A DNA stretch of 64,000 bases from DASUVM01 sp963704675 (GCA_963704675.1 OY969928.1:310001-374000); one strand, 5' to 3'; positions 51,936 through 59,811 are shown, counted from the stretch's first letter. Program-made: numbers and translations. The notes: generated from the letters alone by a model not told the origin.

Positions 51936-52532
51936 TTACTTGATCTTGGTGCAGATCACCACATCGGTGATGCCTGTGGTGTCGTAGTTCTTGACGTAAG
52001 CATCGGTAGCCAACATGTAGTTACCGGCGCCGCCCGGCTTCAGGGCAACTTCGAGAACCGAGTTGCTCCAGATGTCGGGGCGCGTTCTGTGGTCGGCGCC
52101 ATTCACCACAATGCTTGGCGCACTGACGCCGGCAGGCAAGGTGATGCTGAGGGCCACGGATACCTGGTGAGGTTCGTTCCTGGTCTCGGTGAGCACGTAC
52201 TTCGCACCGTCGGCCTGAATGGTCTGGCCGATCGGCACCTGCACGGTCTTGTAGTTGGCCTTGCACTGGTAGGCGGTTGCGTTCTGGCCGGGCTCACTAC
52301 CCGTACCCGGAACGATCTCAGTGGCCTTGCTGTCGGCCTCAGCCGGCCGATCGGCTGGCTGAGTGGTAGAGACGGCCGACGGGCTCGCCACAGAGGCAGG
52401 CTCACTCACGGGTCGCTTGGCCATGACGATGGCAACGCCACCAGCCACGAGTATACCACCCAGTAGAAAGGCAGCTACAACACCAGCGATGACCTGCTTG
52501 ATCGAAAGGTTCACGGTTGTCTTGACGTTCAT
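51936..52532 (-). CDS. GC-rich membrane-anchored exported protein, third of the type
   Basis: A 198-residue protein: short tail, one membrane helix (IAGVVAAFLLGGILVAGGVA), a Pro/Ser/Ala/Thr linker, then a beta-rich outer domain with two cysteines (YQCKANY, VVICTKIK). It shares plan, GC content and gene style with the pair at 12-13.7 kb, but not clear sequence identity. ATG 52532 follows AAGGAG; the ORF extends nine codons further. Own promoter and terminator. Function unknown. Confidence 0.7.
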   Translation of the reverse strand: MNVKTTVNLSIKQVIAGVVAAFLLGGILVAGGVAIVMAKRPVSEPASVASPSAVSTTQPADRPAEADSKATEIVPGTGSEPGQNATAYQCKANYKTVQVPIGQTIQADGAKYVLTETRNEPHQVSVALSITLPAGVSAPSIVVNGADHRTRPDIWSNSVLEVALKPGGAGNYMLATDAYVKNYDTTGITDVVICTKIK

Positions 52533-52569
52533 GGAGTAACTCCTTGATCGTACGAACACGTCACTCTAT

Positions 52570-52598
52570 ATTATAGTACATAAAAGTAAACTTGTCAA
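52570..52598 (-). promoter_or_regulatory. Consensus promoter of the 51936-52532 gene
   Basis: Minus strand TTGACA (52598-52593), 17-base spacer, TATAAT (52575-52570): a perfect consensus. Confidence 0.9.
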
Positions 52599-52683
52599 TA
52601 ACTTAGTCACTTACCCGTGATACCTCAGACCTTGAGCACATCTCGATCGCTTCTGTGACGACTGTGTTTGCTATACTTATCAT

Positions 52684-53393
52684 ATGAACTTCACGGATAA
52701 AATTATCGTTATCACTGGCGGCAGCAAAGGGTTTGGGAAAGGCTTAGCAGGAGCTTTGCTGACAAAGGGGCAAAAGTGGTTATTTCAAGCAATGACAAGG
52801 TTACTCTTTTAGAGGTAGCTCACGAGCTTAATGTTGATTCGTTCGTATGTGATGTTACTTCATTTAACAACGTTAAAGCGCTTGCCGGTTACACCGTAAA
52901 CAAATTCGGCCGCATTGATATGTGGATCAACAACGCTGGCATTCAAATTGCACCAAGTAACATTGAAGACGTTGACATACAAAAGCTATACAAACTCTTT
53001 GAGATCAACTTTTTCGGCTATTTTTATGGTTGCAAGGCAGTACTGCCGATTCTACATGCGCAAAACAGTGGTGCGATTGTCAACATTAATTCGACGGCGG
53101 GGTTAGATGGCAAACCGGAGCTCTCGGCCTATGTTTCTTCAAAGTTCGCAGTAAAAGGCTTAACATTGACGCTGCGCGAAGAACTAAAGGGCAACAACAT
53201 TCAGGTATACGGCATCCACCCCGGTGGCATGAAAACTGAGATTTATAGAGAAAAATACCCGGCAGATTTTAATGGATATATGAGCGTTGATGATGCGATC
53301 GAGAAGGTAATGAGCAACTTTGCCAAACCGCAGCCAGAGTTAGATTTAATCATTCGGCGGCAAAAGACGGAATCTACTGTTCGAAAAAGATAA
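52684..53393 (+). pseudogene. Short-chain dehydrogenase/reductase, frameshifted near 52,747
   Basis: ATG 52684 opens MNFTDKIIVITGGSKGFGKG, the SDR nucleotide-binding start, then the frame stops at 52806. From about 52749 the next frame continues the family sequence: RSFADKGAKVVISSND, NNAG, then NSTAG (catalytic Ser) and YVSSK (Tyr/Lys). One base appears to be missing in the GLA-RSF junction. It may be a true pseudogene, a sequencing or assembly error, or rarely a programmed shift. TGCTATACT, an extended -10, lies six bases before the ATG. Confidence 0.8.
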
Positions 53394-53417
53394 TTCATGC
53401 TGCCACGATGATCCTGA

Positions 53418-53461
53418 AATGAACGTGGCCACAGAGTATGTACTACTCTGTGGCCACGTTC
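53418..53461. terminator. Long perfect hairpin after the SDR gene
   Basis: GAACGTGGCCACAGAGTA pairs with its complement over 18 bp around a 5-8 nt centre. It lies between the SDR and the convergent GC-rich fragment, so it may terminate both; there is no strong T run. Confidence 0.65.
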
Positions 53462-53475
53462 ACCGTCTGTTGTAC

Positions 53476-53610
53476 TCATTCCATAAGTACACGTTCGATC
53501 TCTTGCTGCACGGCATCCATACCGGCCGAGGGCTCGACCACTACCGCGATCAGGTGACGCGCCTCGTATAGGCTGTAGGGTGGCAGAATTATGCCCGGGG
53601 ACGAACACGA
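53476..53610 (-). pseudogene. GC-rich coding-like fragment, 5' end missing or frameshifted
   Basis: On the minus strand the frame ILPPYSLYEARHLIAVVVEP then SAGMDAVQQEIERVLME has strongly biased third positions (GTG, GTC, ATC, GCC) but no start codon in place. A second frame upstream reads YPGIVFVPGHNSA and may be the continuation before a frameshift. Probably a broken gene. Confidence 0.35.
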
Positions 53611-53773
53611 TACCTGGATAGATGAAAATGGTATAGACCTTATTGAAACTGGCGGTTTTCGAAATCCTGAGCTATGCAGCACTTATTTAGCTGAAACTGT
53701 GTTTTTACAGCTTGGAAGAGAAGCAATCGAACGAGCAGCGGGTGACACGAGGGTCGTAACGGCCTATCCGTAA
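53591..53773 (+). CDS. Possible small ORF, 60 aa
   Basis: A 60-residue frame (MPGDEHDTWIDENGIDLIET and on) without a ribosome-binding site. The AT-rich later part (ETVFLQLGREAIERA) looks coding, while the start overlaps the GC-rich fragment on the other strand. It may be the tail of a lost gene. Confidence 0.25.
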   Translation: MPGDEHDTWIDENGIDLIETGGFRNPELCSTYLAETVFLQLGREAIERAAGDTRVVTAYP

Positions 53774-53825
53774 ATGAGAGTGTCCGATTTATAGTGTCGT
53801 AGTATTTTAGCTAACAAGGCTCAAG

Positions 53826-53852
53826 GCCTTAACCCGCAGGTTAAGGCCTATT
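53826..53852. terminator. Hairpin AGGCCTTAACC/GGTTAAGGCCT
   Basis: An 11-bp perfect stem with a 4-base CGCA loop in the gap before the convergent 152-aa gene. No T run; role inferred from position. Confidence 0.45.
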
Positions 53853-53890
53853 GCGACAACAGTAGTGGTTTAGTTATTCGTCGAGAGTAA

Positions 53891-54349
53891 TTACACCCTC
53901 CCTTCATCTTCGTGCCTACGCTGTTCGGCATCATGCATGTCATCCCACTGTCGTTGCTCTTCTTTGCGCCAATTATCGCGACTGCTGCGCTGTTTTTCGC
54001 CGCCCCCTCGGCCTGCGAAAAGACCAATGAGGAGAAGAATAAAGAACATCGTCATAAGCACCCTAAGGGCGATCAAAGCGGCCACCACAGTGATTACTGA
54101 AGTAACAGCTATCAGTAAGATCCTTGAGGGCCAAGAAAGCCTCGAGAACAATCGCTTATAACGATTCGCGAAACGTGCAGTTTTCGAGAGATTTTGGGAT
54201 GGTACCGGCCTGACCGACTGAGTTCTCCGTGCTGGTCTCGGCTGCTGCCGAGCCTTCCAAGCTTTACCTTTGCGGGGTGGTGAAGTTTGAGCACATGATG
54301 GTCGCTGGCCCGAACGCCGCGACCGATCATTATGAGGCACGTAAACCAC
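53891..54349 (-). CDS. Basic single-pass membrane protein, 152 aa, unknown
   Basis: A 152-residue protein: a very basic first half with Pro, Arg and Lys (about residues 5-75), one or two hydrophobic helices (ILLIAVTSVITVVAALIAL and TMFFILLLIGLFAG) and a charged tail rich in Glu, Arg and Gln. The start is a GTG after GAAAGG. No family recognised. The basic tail could contact nucleic acid or polyanions. Confidence 0.55.
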   Translation of the reverse strand: MVYVPHNDRSRRSGQRPSCAQTSPPRKGKAWKARQQPRPARRTQSVRPVPSQNLSKTARFANRYKRLFSRLSWPSRILLIAVTSVITVVAALIALRVLMTMFFILLLIGLFAGRGGGEKQRSSRDNWRKEEQRQWDDMHDAEQRRHEDEGRV

Positions 54350-54414
54350 CTTTCACTATCGTCAACTACGAAAGTATAGCATGAGTGTCTTTTTAGTGTT
54401 ATTGTTTCTTATAA

Positions 54415-54930
54415 ATGAAACAATCTTTAGTTATTATCGACGGCCCGATGGGCTCCGGCAAAACAACTGTTGCCAAGCTCATTCATGAGCGTATCAACAA
54501 CGTCGCTTTGCTTGGTCTCGACCGGATCAAATGGACACTGTCGGGGTTCGACCGCACTCCCGAACAGAATGCTATGACAGGTAAAGTCGTTCGGGCAATG
54601 GCCCGTACGTATCTAGAAGCAGGCGCAAGCGTGTTATTAGATGATGGATTTACGAAAGCCGAGATCATGCAACCCTACATTGAGCTTACAGCCGAACTGC
54701 ATGTCCCCGTATTTGTCTTTCAGCTAGAAGCACCAGATGACGTTCTGCTAGCACGACTTAAGAAACGGCCAGCTCCTGAGCAATCAAAAACGCCAATGCC
54801 AATTGATCGGACGCTACGCAATATAACTGCCCATCATACGGGTAAATATCAATACGCTACTATGACATTTGACACCACCGTATTGACACCGAATGAAATT
54901 GCAAAAAGAATTGCCAAAAAGCTCTTGTAA
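54415..54930 (+). CDS. P-loop kinase (AAA_33/zeta-toxin-like)
   Basis: A 171-residue protein: Walker A GPMGSGKTT, then DRIKWTLSGFD, ASVLLDDGFTK (Walker B-like) and LLARLKKRP, the lid arginines. The family includes small-molecule and polynucleotide kinases and zeta-type toxins. No antitoxin partner is adjacent, so a metabolic or repair kinase is more likely. Substrate unknown. Confidence 0.75.
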   Translation: MKQSLVIIDGPMGSGKTTVAKLIHERINNVALLGLDRIKWTLSGFDRTPEQNAMTGKVVRAMARTYLEAGASVLLDDGFTKAEIMQPYIELTAELHVPVFVFQLEAPDDVLLARLKKRPAPEQSKTPMPIDRTLRNITAHHTGKYQYATMTFDTTVLTPNEIAKRIAKKLL

Positions 54931-55015
54931 TTACATTTGAGCTAAATGGTATCGATATTCTTTTAACACGCTGTTATGCTTATATATAAGAAGCCAATAA
55001 CGGGAGAGTCGTATC

Positions 55016-55465
55016 ATGAAAGCAATCACACCTAATCTATGGTTCATCGGCAACGCCGAAGAGGCAGTTAACTTTTATCTTTCGGTATTTCCAGACAGTA
55101 AAATTATTACAACTTCCTACTATCCGAAAGAGGGTTTGCTCGATTTCCAAAAGGAATTTGCCGGCAAAGTACTGACGATTGATTTCGAACTGAGCGGCAA
55201 CCGCTTTACCGCCATTAACGCCGATCCGTCCTTCAAGTTCAACGAAGCCGTATCCTTCCTGATTCCCTGCAAAGACCAAGAAGAGATCGACTACTATTGG
55301 AACAAGCTCAGCGCGAATCCCAATTCAGAGCAATGTGGCTGGTTAAAAGACAAATACGGTCTCAGCTGGCAAGTAATACCGGAAAACTTAGAGGAACTAA
55401 TGAAGCGTCCTGATGCTTTTGCGCATCTTATGGAGATGAAAAAGATAGTCATAAAGGACTTCTAG
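55016..55465 (+). CDS. VOC-superfamily PhnB-like protein
   Basis: A 149-residue protein with ITPNLWFIGNAEEAVNFYLSVFP, the start of PhnB/3-demethylubiquinone-methyltransferase-like glyoxalase-fold proteins, and FIPC...W.KLS, GWLKDKYGLSWQVIP typical of the C-terminal half. Usually of unknown catalytic role. GGGAGAG precedes the ATG. Confidence 0.85.
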   Translation: MKAITPNLWFIGNAEEAVNFYLSVFPDSKIITTSYYPKEGLLDFQKEFAGKVLTIDFELSGNRFTAINADPSFKFNEAVSFLIPCKDQEEIDYYWNKLSANPNSEQCGWLKDKYGLSWQVIPENLEELMKRPDAFAHLMEMKKIVIKDF

Positions 55466-55507
55466 TCGTGTCTGTGAAGATCTACACGTTAGGCCACGGA
55501 GTTATAA

Positions 55508-55630
55508 ATGACATACCCAAGACTATATGAGCTTATTAGTTTATATAGTTTTCTTGGCTGGGCTTTGCCATCGTTCGTCAAAAAGATCGCTGAAAACCCA
55601 CGACCACCATACACAGATTATAGGGTATAA
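55508..55630 (+). CDS. Small ORF, 40 aa, probably membrane-associated
   Basis: A 40-residue ORF: MTYPRLYELISLYSFLGWAL, then PSFVKKIAENPRPPYTDYRV. GGAG sits six bases before the ATG. One short hydrophobic segment. It follows the VOC gene by 42 bases and may be co-transcribed. Not recognised. Confidence 0.45.
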   Translation: MTYPRLYELISLYSFLGWALPSFVKKIAENPRPPYTDYRV

Positions 55631-55728
55631 GGTGCCGCCTGTACCTGGTCGCTTACTACAAAATCGTTCTTGCAGAACCTCCCTAATAACTTCTGGAATT
55701 GAGAACACATTAATTTAAACTGGGTTAG

Positions 55729-55986
55729 CTATCCATACAATTGGCTATGCGTTCCGACGGTGTCAAGAATCGCTTCATGCTCTTTTTGTATATAGAGTGC
55801 TCGCATATCGCCAGCTATATCAATGCTCCGGTATTCTTTATACTTTCCCTTGAGCAGATGATTGCGCAATATAGGATGCAACTGATTTCCGCTGAATAGT
55901 TCTATCCGCTCCAATAGTTTTTTACGCATTTCAGGACTGAGTTTTTTTGCTTGCTTTAAAAAGTTTTTGGAATAGGAGATTATCAT
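55729..55986 (-). CDS. RelE/YafQ-family mRNA interferase toxin
   Basis: An 85-residue toxin with LSPEMRKKLLERIELF, then RNHLLKGKYKEYRSIDI, GDMRALY and GTHSQLYG. The two histidines and the Asp match the catalytic positions of YafQ-type ribosome-dependent ribonucleases. The start overlaps the antitoxin stop by four bases. Arrests translation when free of its antitoxin. Confidence 0.88.
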   Translation of the reverse strand: MIISYSKNFLKQAKKLSPEMRKKLLERIELFSGNQLHPILRNHLLKGKYKEYRSIDIAGDMRALYIQKEHEAILDTVGTHSQLYG

Positions 55987-56264
55987 TTGAGTTCGTCAGC
56001 TAAAAACTTAATCGCTTTTTTATTGCTATTAAAACGATGATAATCTCCGGATTCGATTTGTTTTTTAGAAGCGGCTAACTGCTTCGCCGTTTGTCCGTTC
56101 GGTGCCTCAGGCACATCAAAAACAACGCTTTGCTCGGCAGCAAAACGACGAAGTTCATTATTAAGCACCGCACTGATGCTAATGCCTAGCTTATTTGCCG
56201 TTTCAGTGGCAAGTTTTTTTAGTTCAGGATCTGTTTTGAGATTGATGATTGCGTAGTTGCTCAT
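55983..56264 (-). CDS. RelB/DinJ-family antitoxin
   Basis: A 93-residue antitoxin: N-terminal MSNYAIINLKTDPELKKLAT is a ribbon-helix-helix DNA-binding strand and helix of the RelB/DinJ family (ANKLGISISAVLNNEL); the C-terminus wraps the toxin. ATG 56264 is six bases after TATACT, so the mRNA is probably leaderless; an upstream TTG or ATG at 56300 would include the promoter. It binds the operator at 56263-56288. Confidence 0.85.
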   Translation of the reverse strand: MSNYAIINLKTDPELKKLATETANKLGISISAVLNNELRRFAAEQSVVFDVPEAPNGQTAKQLAASKKQIESGDYHRFNSNKKAIKFLADELK

Positions 56265-56288
56265 ACCATAAGTATACACTTTTGGTAT
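56263..56288. promoter_or_regulatory. Operator palindrome of the relBE-like operon
   Basis: A 26-bp imperfect palindrome with arms ATACCA and TGGTAT around AGTATAC. It covers the -10 box and the start codon, an expected autoregulatory site for a RelB/DinJ antitoxin. Confidence 0.75.
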
Positions 56289-56300
56289 AAAATCCGTCAA
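56271..56300 (-). promoter_or_regulatory. Promoter of the relBE-like operon
   Basis: Minus strand TTGACG (56300-56295), 18-base spacer, TATACT (56276-56271), then six bases to ATG 56264. Confidence 0.75.
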
Positions 56301-56345
56301 TAGCTATGAAAGGGAATGGTAATTCGAAATACATTAACAGATAGG

Positions 56346-56403
56346 AAAATAAAAAGAGCTCGAAGCTCGAACTCTTTTTATATCTGTAATAAGTTCTTGG
56401 CTG
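56346..56403 (-). other. Terminator plus tRNA-tail-like remnant 1
   Basis: Minus strand: GCTCCAGCCA, which has the shape of an acceptor strand plus discriminator and CCA, then after about 15 bases a hairpin of AAAAAGAG/CTCTTTTT arms. The tRNA body is missing. A very similar arrangement is at 57127-57190, and the intact tRNA-Gln at 58401 has the same CCA-plus-hairpin layout. Confidence 0.35.
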
Positions 56404-56409
56404 GAGCGA

Positions 56410-56514
56410 ATGGGCGTTGTCAAAACTTTTTACGATGATCCACTAGTGTTAGAGCAAGATATTGTTGATATTCGACGATTTTTAGACGAGTCTGACAAGT
56501 CGGAGGAAAATTAG
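56410..56514 (+). CDS. Possible small ORF, 34 aa
   Basis: MGVVKTFYDDPLVLEQDIVD, then IRRFLDESDKSEEN. GGAG lies three bases before the ATG. Its C-terminal part resembles the 43-aa ORF at 57172 (a D/E-IR-LLD pattern). The overlap with the CYTH gene end is four bases. Weak. Confidence 0.3.
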   Translation: MGVVKTFYDDPLVLEQDIVDIRRFLDESDKSEEN

Positions 56515-57080
56515 ACCCCCTCAAACCTCACCTCATCCGGGTAAAGTAGCATGAATGGATAGCCAACAAAGTTGCGCTCTATTTTACCGCAATCAATTTG
56601 TTTGAGGAACTGAACCATTTCGTTTGTGATGGTTTTCGGGTCGTAATTAGCATGAGCTTTATATTCAACTTCCACAAAATCACCAAGCCCGGTTACTTGG
56701 TCGAGCGAGATTTCATAGTCTTTGTAGCGCCATGATCTACGTGTTTTCTCGACCGTAATAATCGGCTTAATGTTAAGGGCATCGAATATTTTGCGCATTT
56801 GTCCCACATCATCGACCATCGTTTCGTACTCATCGCAGTACGCGCTCTTGCCATCAGCACCATAATGCCAATTCTTATATGTAATCACGCCCTTACCGGA
56901 TTCACGCAGGCGTAACCACTCAGCCACTGGCTTCGTACCTACAAAGTCACGGTGCACGGGTGTAAAGTATTCATCTTTTTGGTAGCTTTCAGCAATATAC
57001 TTAGCTTTTTCTTTCAAGAACCGCCGTAGTTTTGCCGCATCACTGACACGAACTTGGATTTCGATTTCTACATCTTTCAC
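56511..57080 (-). CDS. CYTH-domain protein (CyaB/thiamine-triphosphatase type)
   Basis: A 189-residue protein of CYTH length: KDVEIEIQVRV at the N-terminus, then WLRLRESGKGVITYKNW, CDEYETMVDD, VEKTRRSWRYKDYEISLDQV and DFVEVEYKA. These supply the charged tunnel lining that binds triphosphates and metals. The signature ExExK reads EIEIQ, so its lysine is changed. GTG start 6 bases after TATATT. The role may be triphosphate hydrolysis or cyclic AMP synthesis. Confidence 0.85.
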   Translation of the reverse strand: MKDVEIEIQVRVSDAAKLRRFLKEKAKYIAESYQKDEYFTPVHRDFVGTKPVAEWLRLRESGKGVITYKNWHYGADGKSAYCDEYETMVDDVGQMRKIFDALNIKPIITVEKTRRSWRYKDYEISLDQVTGLGDFVEVEYKAHANYDPKTITNEMVQFLKQIDCGKIERNFVGYPFMLLYPDEVRFEGV

Positions 57081-57126
57081 ATCATAAATATAACAGAGAA
57101 AAGGGGTTCGAACTATGATAACAGAG

Positions 57127-57190
57127 GTAAAAACAAAAAGAACTCAATGTTCGAACTCTTTTTTATCTGTAATGATTTCATGGCTGGGCA
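57127..57190 (-). other. Terminator plus tRNA-tail-like remnant 2
   Basis: Minus strand ATGCCCAGCCA, a CCA-like tail, then after about 10 bases a hairpin with AAAAAGA/TCTTTTT arms. On the plus strand CTCTTTTT..ATCTGTAAT.A.TT..TGGCTGG is shared with 56365-56403. Together the two flank the CYTH gene. Confidence 0.35.
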
Positions 57191-57303
57191 TTTGGTTCGT
57201 AGTCCAACCTTTACCTCAAGAAAGTGATAAGCAAGATTTACAACGATCAACTCAAGAAATTCGCATCTTGCTCGACTTTATCAAGTATCTCAGAGACGAT
57301 TAG
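57172..57303 (+). CDS. Possible small ORF, 43 aa
   Basis: MISWLGIWFVVQPLPQESDK, then QDLQRSTQEIRILLDFIKYLRDD. A hydrophobic start and a helical, charged end. Similar in its last third to the 34-aa ORF at 56410. No ribosome-binding site seen. Confidence 0.3.
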   Translation: MISWLGIWFVVQPLPQESDKQDLQRSTQEIRILLDFIKYLRDD

Positions 57304-57514
57304 GGTTAAAATGGCTGCGAATATATTGTCAGGAACCTAGCAATGGAGAAAACGATCGCTGATTAAAGGCTCAACAGCCTGCGTTATCGGTATCGTTGGT
57401 GCCTCATGGCTTTTACTACATCCAATCTTCATTCTGCCAAGGACAAGGTTGATCAGGGCCAGGCCAGGAAACTGTCTCTAGTATCCTGGCCTGGCCTCAC
57501 TGCAGACGCGAACA
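57304..57514. other. Gap with a long hairpin, no gene supported
   Basis: A hydrophobic reading frame (TACVIGIVGASWLLLHPIFI) crosses part of the gap but lacks a start. GGCCAGGCCAGG (57458-57469) pairs with CCTGGCCTGGCC (57486-57497) over 12 bp and probably ends transcription of the 57515 gene on the minus strand. Confidence 0.5.
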
Positions 57515-58156
57515 TCACAGATTAAGAAGAGCCCTTAGCATCGCATCGCGATCAAGAACGTAGGCTCCGATATTGGTCGTACGTTCAAGCCCCGCCGCCT
57601 GAAGCAACACGCGCCATACATGATTATCTTCAGGAAGAATCACGGCCGTGTTATACACGGGTATACCATGCTTTTGAAAGCGGGTGATGTTCCTGATCAT
57701 CTCCAAAATGTACTCCTCGTGTCGACGTCCGGTACCAACCCCACCTAGCCAGCTCTGCTCCGGCGTTAGCTTCGCTCCATGTCTAATTATGTATGAATCC
57801 ATGGTGAGGCCAGAATCACTACGGATTTCACAGTATGCGATGCCAAAATCACCCTCTAGAGTGAACTCACCCAGAGTCCAGCTTGGGGGCAAGGCATACA
57901 GCACTGAGGCGTACGCTTCGTGGAGATTGTAGTAGTCGAAGGTAATATTAGGGAAGTAGCTAGCAAGGATAGCCATCTCTTCCTGTTTATCAATGCCAAC
58001 GAGTACAACATACGTAGCACCGGCGGCGATCAACTCCTCGCAAATCGGGACAAGATGATTAGTTAATTCGAGTGTAATTTCGAGATTGTTCCTCTTTCCT
58101 TCCGGCATACCATAATCGACATCAAGACCGTGTACGACAATGACTGCTTTGGTCAC
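57515..58156 (-). CDS. Unknown soluble protein, 213 aa, GC-rich
   Basis: A 213-residue soluble protein starting MTKAVIVVHGLDVDYGMPEG, with an alternating alpha/beta pattern (TYVVLVGIDKQEEMAILASY, then HGIPVYNTAVILPEDNHVW). It may be a Rossmann-like domain but no catalytic motif is recognised. The GTG start follows AGGAGG. GC-rich codon use resembles the other orphan genes; a TATAAT box lies about 40 bases upstream. Confidence 0.65.
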   Translation of the reverse strand: MTKAVIVVHGLDVDYGMPEGKRNNLEITLELTNHLVPICEELIAAGATYVVLVGIDKQEEMAILASYFPNITFDYYNLHEAYASVLYALPPSWTLGEFTLEGDFGIAYCEIRSDSGLTMDSYIIRHGAKLTPEQSWLGGVGTGRRHEEYILEMIRNITRFQKHGIPVYNTAVILPEDNHVWRVLLQAAGLERTTNIGAYVLDRDAMLRALLNL

Positions 58157-58297
58157 GGTTCCTCCTTGAGTTAGGTCGTCTGCCTAATAGATATTATAAA
58201 ATAGAGCCTCACAACATACCATTTATAAACCTGGGTTTTTCAGGCTCTGAAAGATGTCTATAAAACCAAGGTTCTATAGGCTGCCACTACACCACTA

Positions 58298-58334
58298 CAA
58301 AAAGAAAGTACCCTTCGGGTGCTTTCTTTTCTAC
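58298..58334. terminator. Bidirectional terminator
   Basis: AAAAAGAAAGTACCC pairs with GGGTGCTTTCTTTT around TTCG, with A and T runs on the two sides so it can work in both directions. Confidence 0.8.
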
Positions 58335-58354
58335 CGTTCACTACGCCGAACCCT

Positions 58355-58400
58355 TCTCAAACATGAAAATTGACAGAACATAAAGCTCTGTCAATTTTCA
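58355..58400 (-). terminator. Terminator of tRNA-Gln
   Basis: Directly after the CCA end, ATGAAAATTGACAGAGC pairs with GCTCTGTCAATTTTCAT across a short loop. Confidence 0.75.
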
Positions 58401-58475
58401 TGGCTGGGGCGGTAGGGATCGAACCTACGTATCCCGGGACCAAAACCCGGTGCCTTACCACTTGGCTACGCCCCA
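58401..58475 (-). tRNA. tRNA-Gln (anticodon TTG), CCA encoded
   Basis: A 75-nt cloverleaf on the minus strand: acceptor TGGGGCG (58475-58469) pairs with CGCCCCA (58411-58405), discriminator G and encoded CCA (58403-58401). Anticodon stem CCGGG/CCCGG with loop TTTTGGT gives anticodon TTG, reading CAA. The T loop has GGTTCGATCC. The -10 and -35 of its promoter lie directly upstream. Confidence 0.95.
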
Positions 58476-58488
58476 ATAAGGCAGTCAA

Positions 58489-58516
58489 ATTATAGCATTT
58501 ACTCTTTAAATAGCAA
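58489..58516 (-). promoter_or_regulatory. Promoter of tRNA-Gln
   Basis: Minus strand TTGCTA (58516-58511), 16-base spacer, TATAAT (58494-58489); the expected start lies about seven bases before the tRNA. Confidence 0.75.
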
Positions 58517-58705
58517 AGGCTTTGTATCGCTTTCGTCTTTTTAGACTCGTCAGCATGAACACACATTCGTGGAGCGATAGAGAGAAGGGGGTGTAAGCCT
58601 GAGGCACGGCCTGCCAAGATGCTTCGTGGTCACCTTCGTTGATCAGCCGCCACAGTCGTTCGTAATCCGGATAAAACTCGTGGTAGAGATTGGCTAGCTC
58701 TCCCT
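58506..58705 (-). pseudogene. Coding-like gene fragment upstream of tRNA-Gln
   Basis: A minus-strand frame of about 66 codons (GELANLYHEFYPDYERLWRL, then INEGDHEASWQAVPQAYTP) ends at TAA 58506 but has a stop just before its first codon and no start codon. The later part overlaps the tRNA promoter. Probably the end of a truncated gene. Confidence 0.35.
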
Positions 58706-58731
58706 AATCAGTCAAGGTATAATGAAATCGA

Positions 58732-59811
58732 ATGAAACTCCTTGAATACGAAGCAAAAAATATTTTACAAAAACACGGATTGCCCATTCCAAAAGGAGAG
58801 GTGATTCATGGAGCCGACTTTCAAACAGGGTTGTCGTATCCTCTTGTTATTAAAGCTCAAATCCCAAAGGGTGGCCGAGGTAAAGCCGGAGGCATCCAGA
58901 TTGCAAAAAATTATATAGAAGCGAATAGTAAAACCAAAGAGCTTCTCAGCAAGCCGCTACTCGGCTGTGATGTCAAAACACTGCTTATTGAACAGGCGCT
59001 CGATATTCAGCGTGAGTTTTATCTTGCAATTATACTCGACCGTTCCCGGCAATCGCTAGTATTGCTGGCTCACAAAGACGGAGGCGTCGACATTGAACAG
59101 GTGAGCGGCACAGAGCCGCCACTGCGCATTGTTTTAACAGATGAACCTGACGAAAAGATCGTTCGTAAACTTATTGGCTATTTCAACTTGGGCGATCAAC
59201 TAGGGCAGCGACTTAAAAAAATAGTGCAAGGTTTATGGCGCACAATCTTAGAAGAAGATGCGCTATTGATTGAGGTCAATCCGCTCATTTTGACAAAACA
59301 AGAAGAACTGATATGCGCTGATGCTAAAATCGAGCTCGATGACGCCGCCGCTTTTCGGCACGATTGGCAATTTGAAGTTCGTCCTGCTTCAACACAATTT
59401 GTTATTTTAAATGAACAAGGTACTATTGCCTCTATGGCAAATGGGGCAGGACTCGCCATGGCAACGATCGACGCGATTAAGACTGCCGGTGCCGAACCTG
59501 CTAACTTTTTTGATGTTGGTGGCGGTACGAATGTTGACGGCATGGTCACGGCATTTCAAAAAATGGCGAAATTGCCTCAAGTAAAAGCCATTGTTGTTAA
59601 CATCTTTGGCGGTATTACTCGCTGCGATGAAGTTGCCGAAGCAATTATTACTGCAACGAGAACCGTTAAAAACCTGCCGAAATTATTTATTCGCTTAACG
59701 GGCACTAATGAAATAGAAGGCCGCAAACTTCTCGAGGAGATGCAAATTATTACCCTGCCTGCATTGGCCGATTGCGTTACTGCGGCGACTCACGAGGTTA
59801 ATTATGTTTAA
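58732..59811 (+). CDS. sucC: Succinyl-CoA synthetase (ADP-forming) beta subunit
   Basis: A 359-residue beta subunit with ATP-grasp domain (MKLLEYEAKNILQKHGLPIP, VKAQ-type AQIPKGGRGKAGGIQ), EVNPLIL metal site and C-terminal CoA-ligase domain (FFDVGGGTNVDGM, VNIFGGITRCDEVA). Together with alpha it couples acyl-CoA cleavage to ATP formation. TATAAT (58718-58723) ends eight bases before the ATG. No other TCA gene is in the window, so it could serve ATP generation from acyl-CoA. Confidence 0.93.
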   Translation: MKLLEYEAKNILQKHGLPIPKGEVIHGADFQTGLSYPLVIKAQIPKGGRGKAGGIQIAKNYIEANSKTKELLSKPLLGCDVKTLLIEQALDIQREFYLAIILDRSRQSLVLLAHKDGGVDIEQVSGTEPPLRIVLTDEPDEKIVRKLIGYFNLGDQLGQRLKKIVQGLWRTILEEDALLIEVNPLILTKQEELICADAKIELDDAAAFRHDWQFEVRPASTQFVILNEQGTIASMANGAGLAMATIDAIKTAGAEPANFFDVGGGTNVDGMVTAFQKMAKLPQVKAIVVNIFGGITRCDEVAEAIITATRTVKNLPKLFIRLTGTNEIEGRKLLEEMQIITLPALADCVTAATHEVNYV

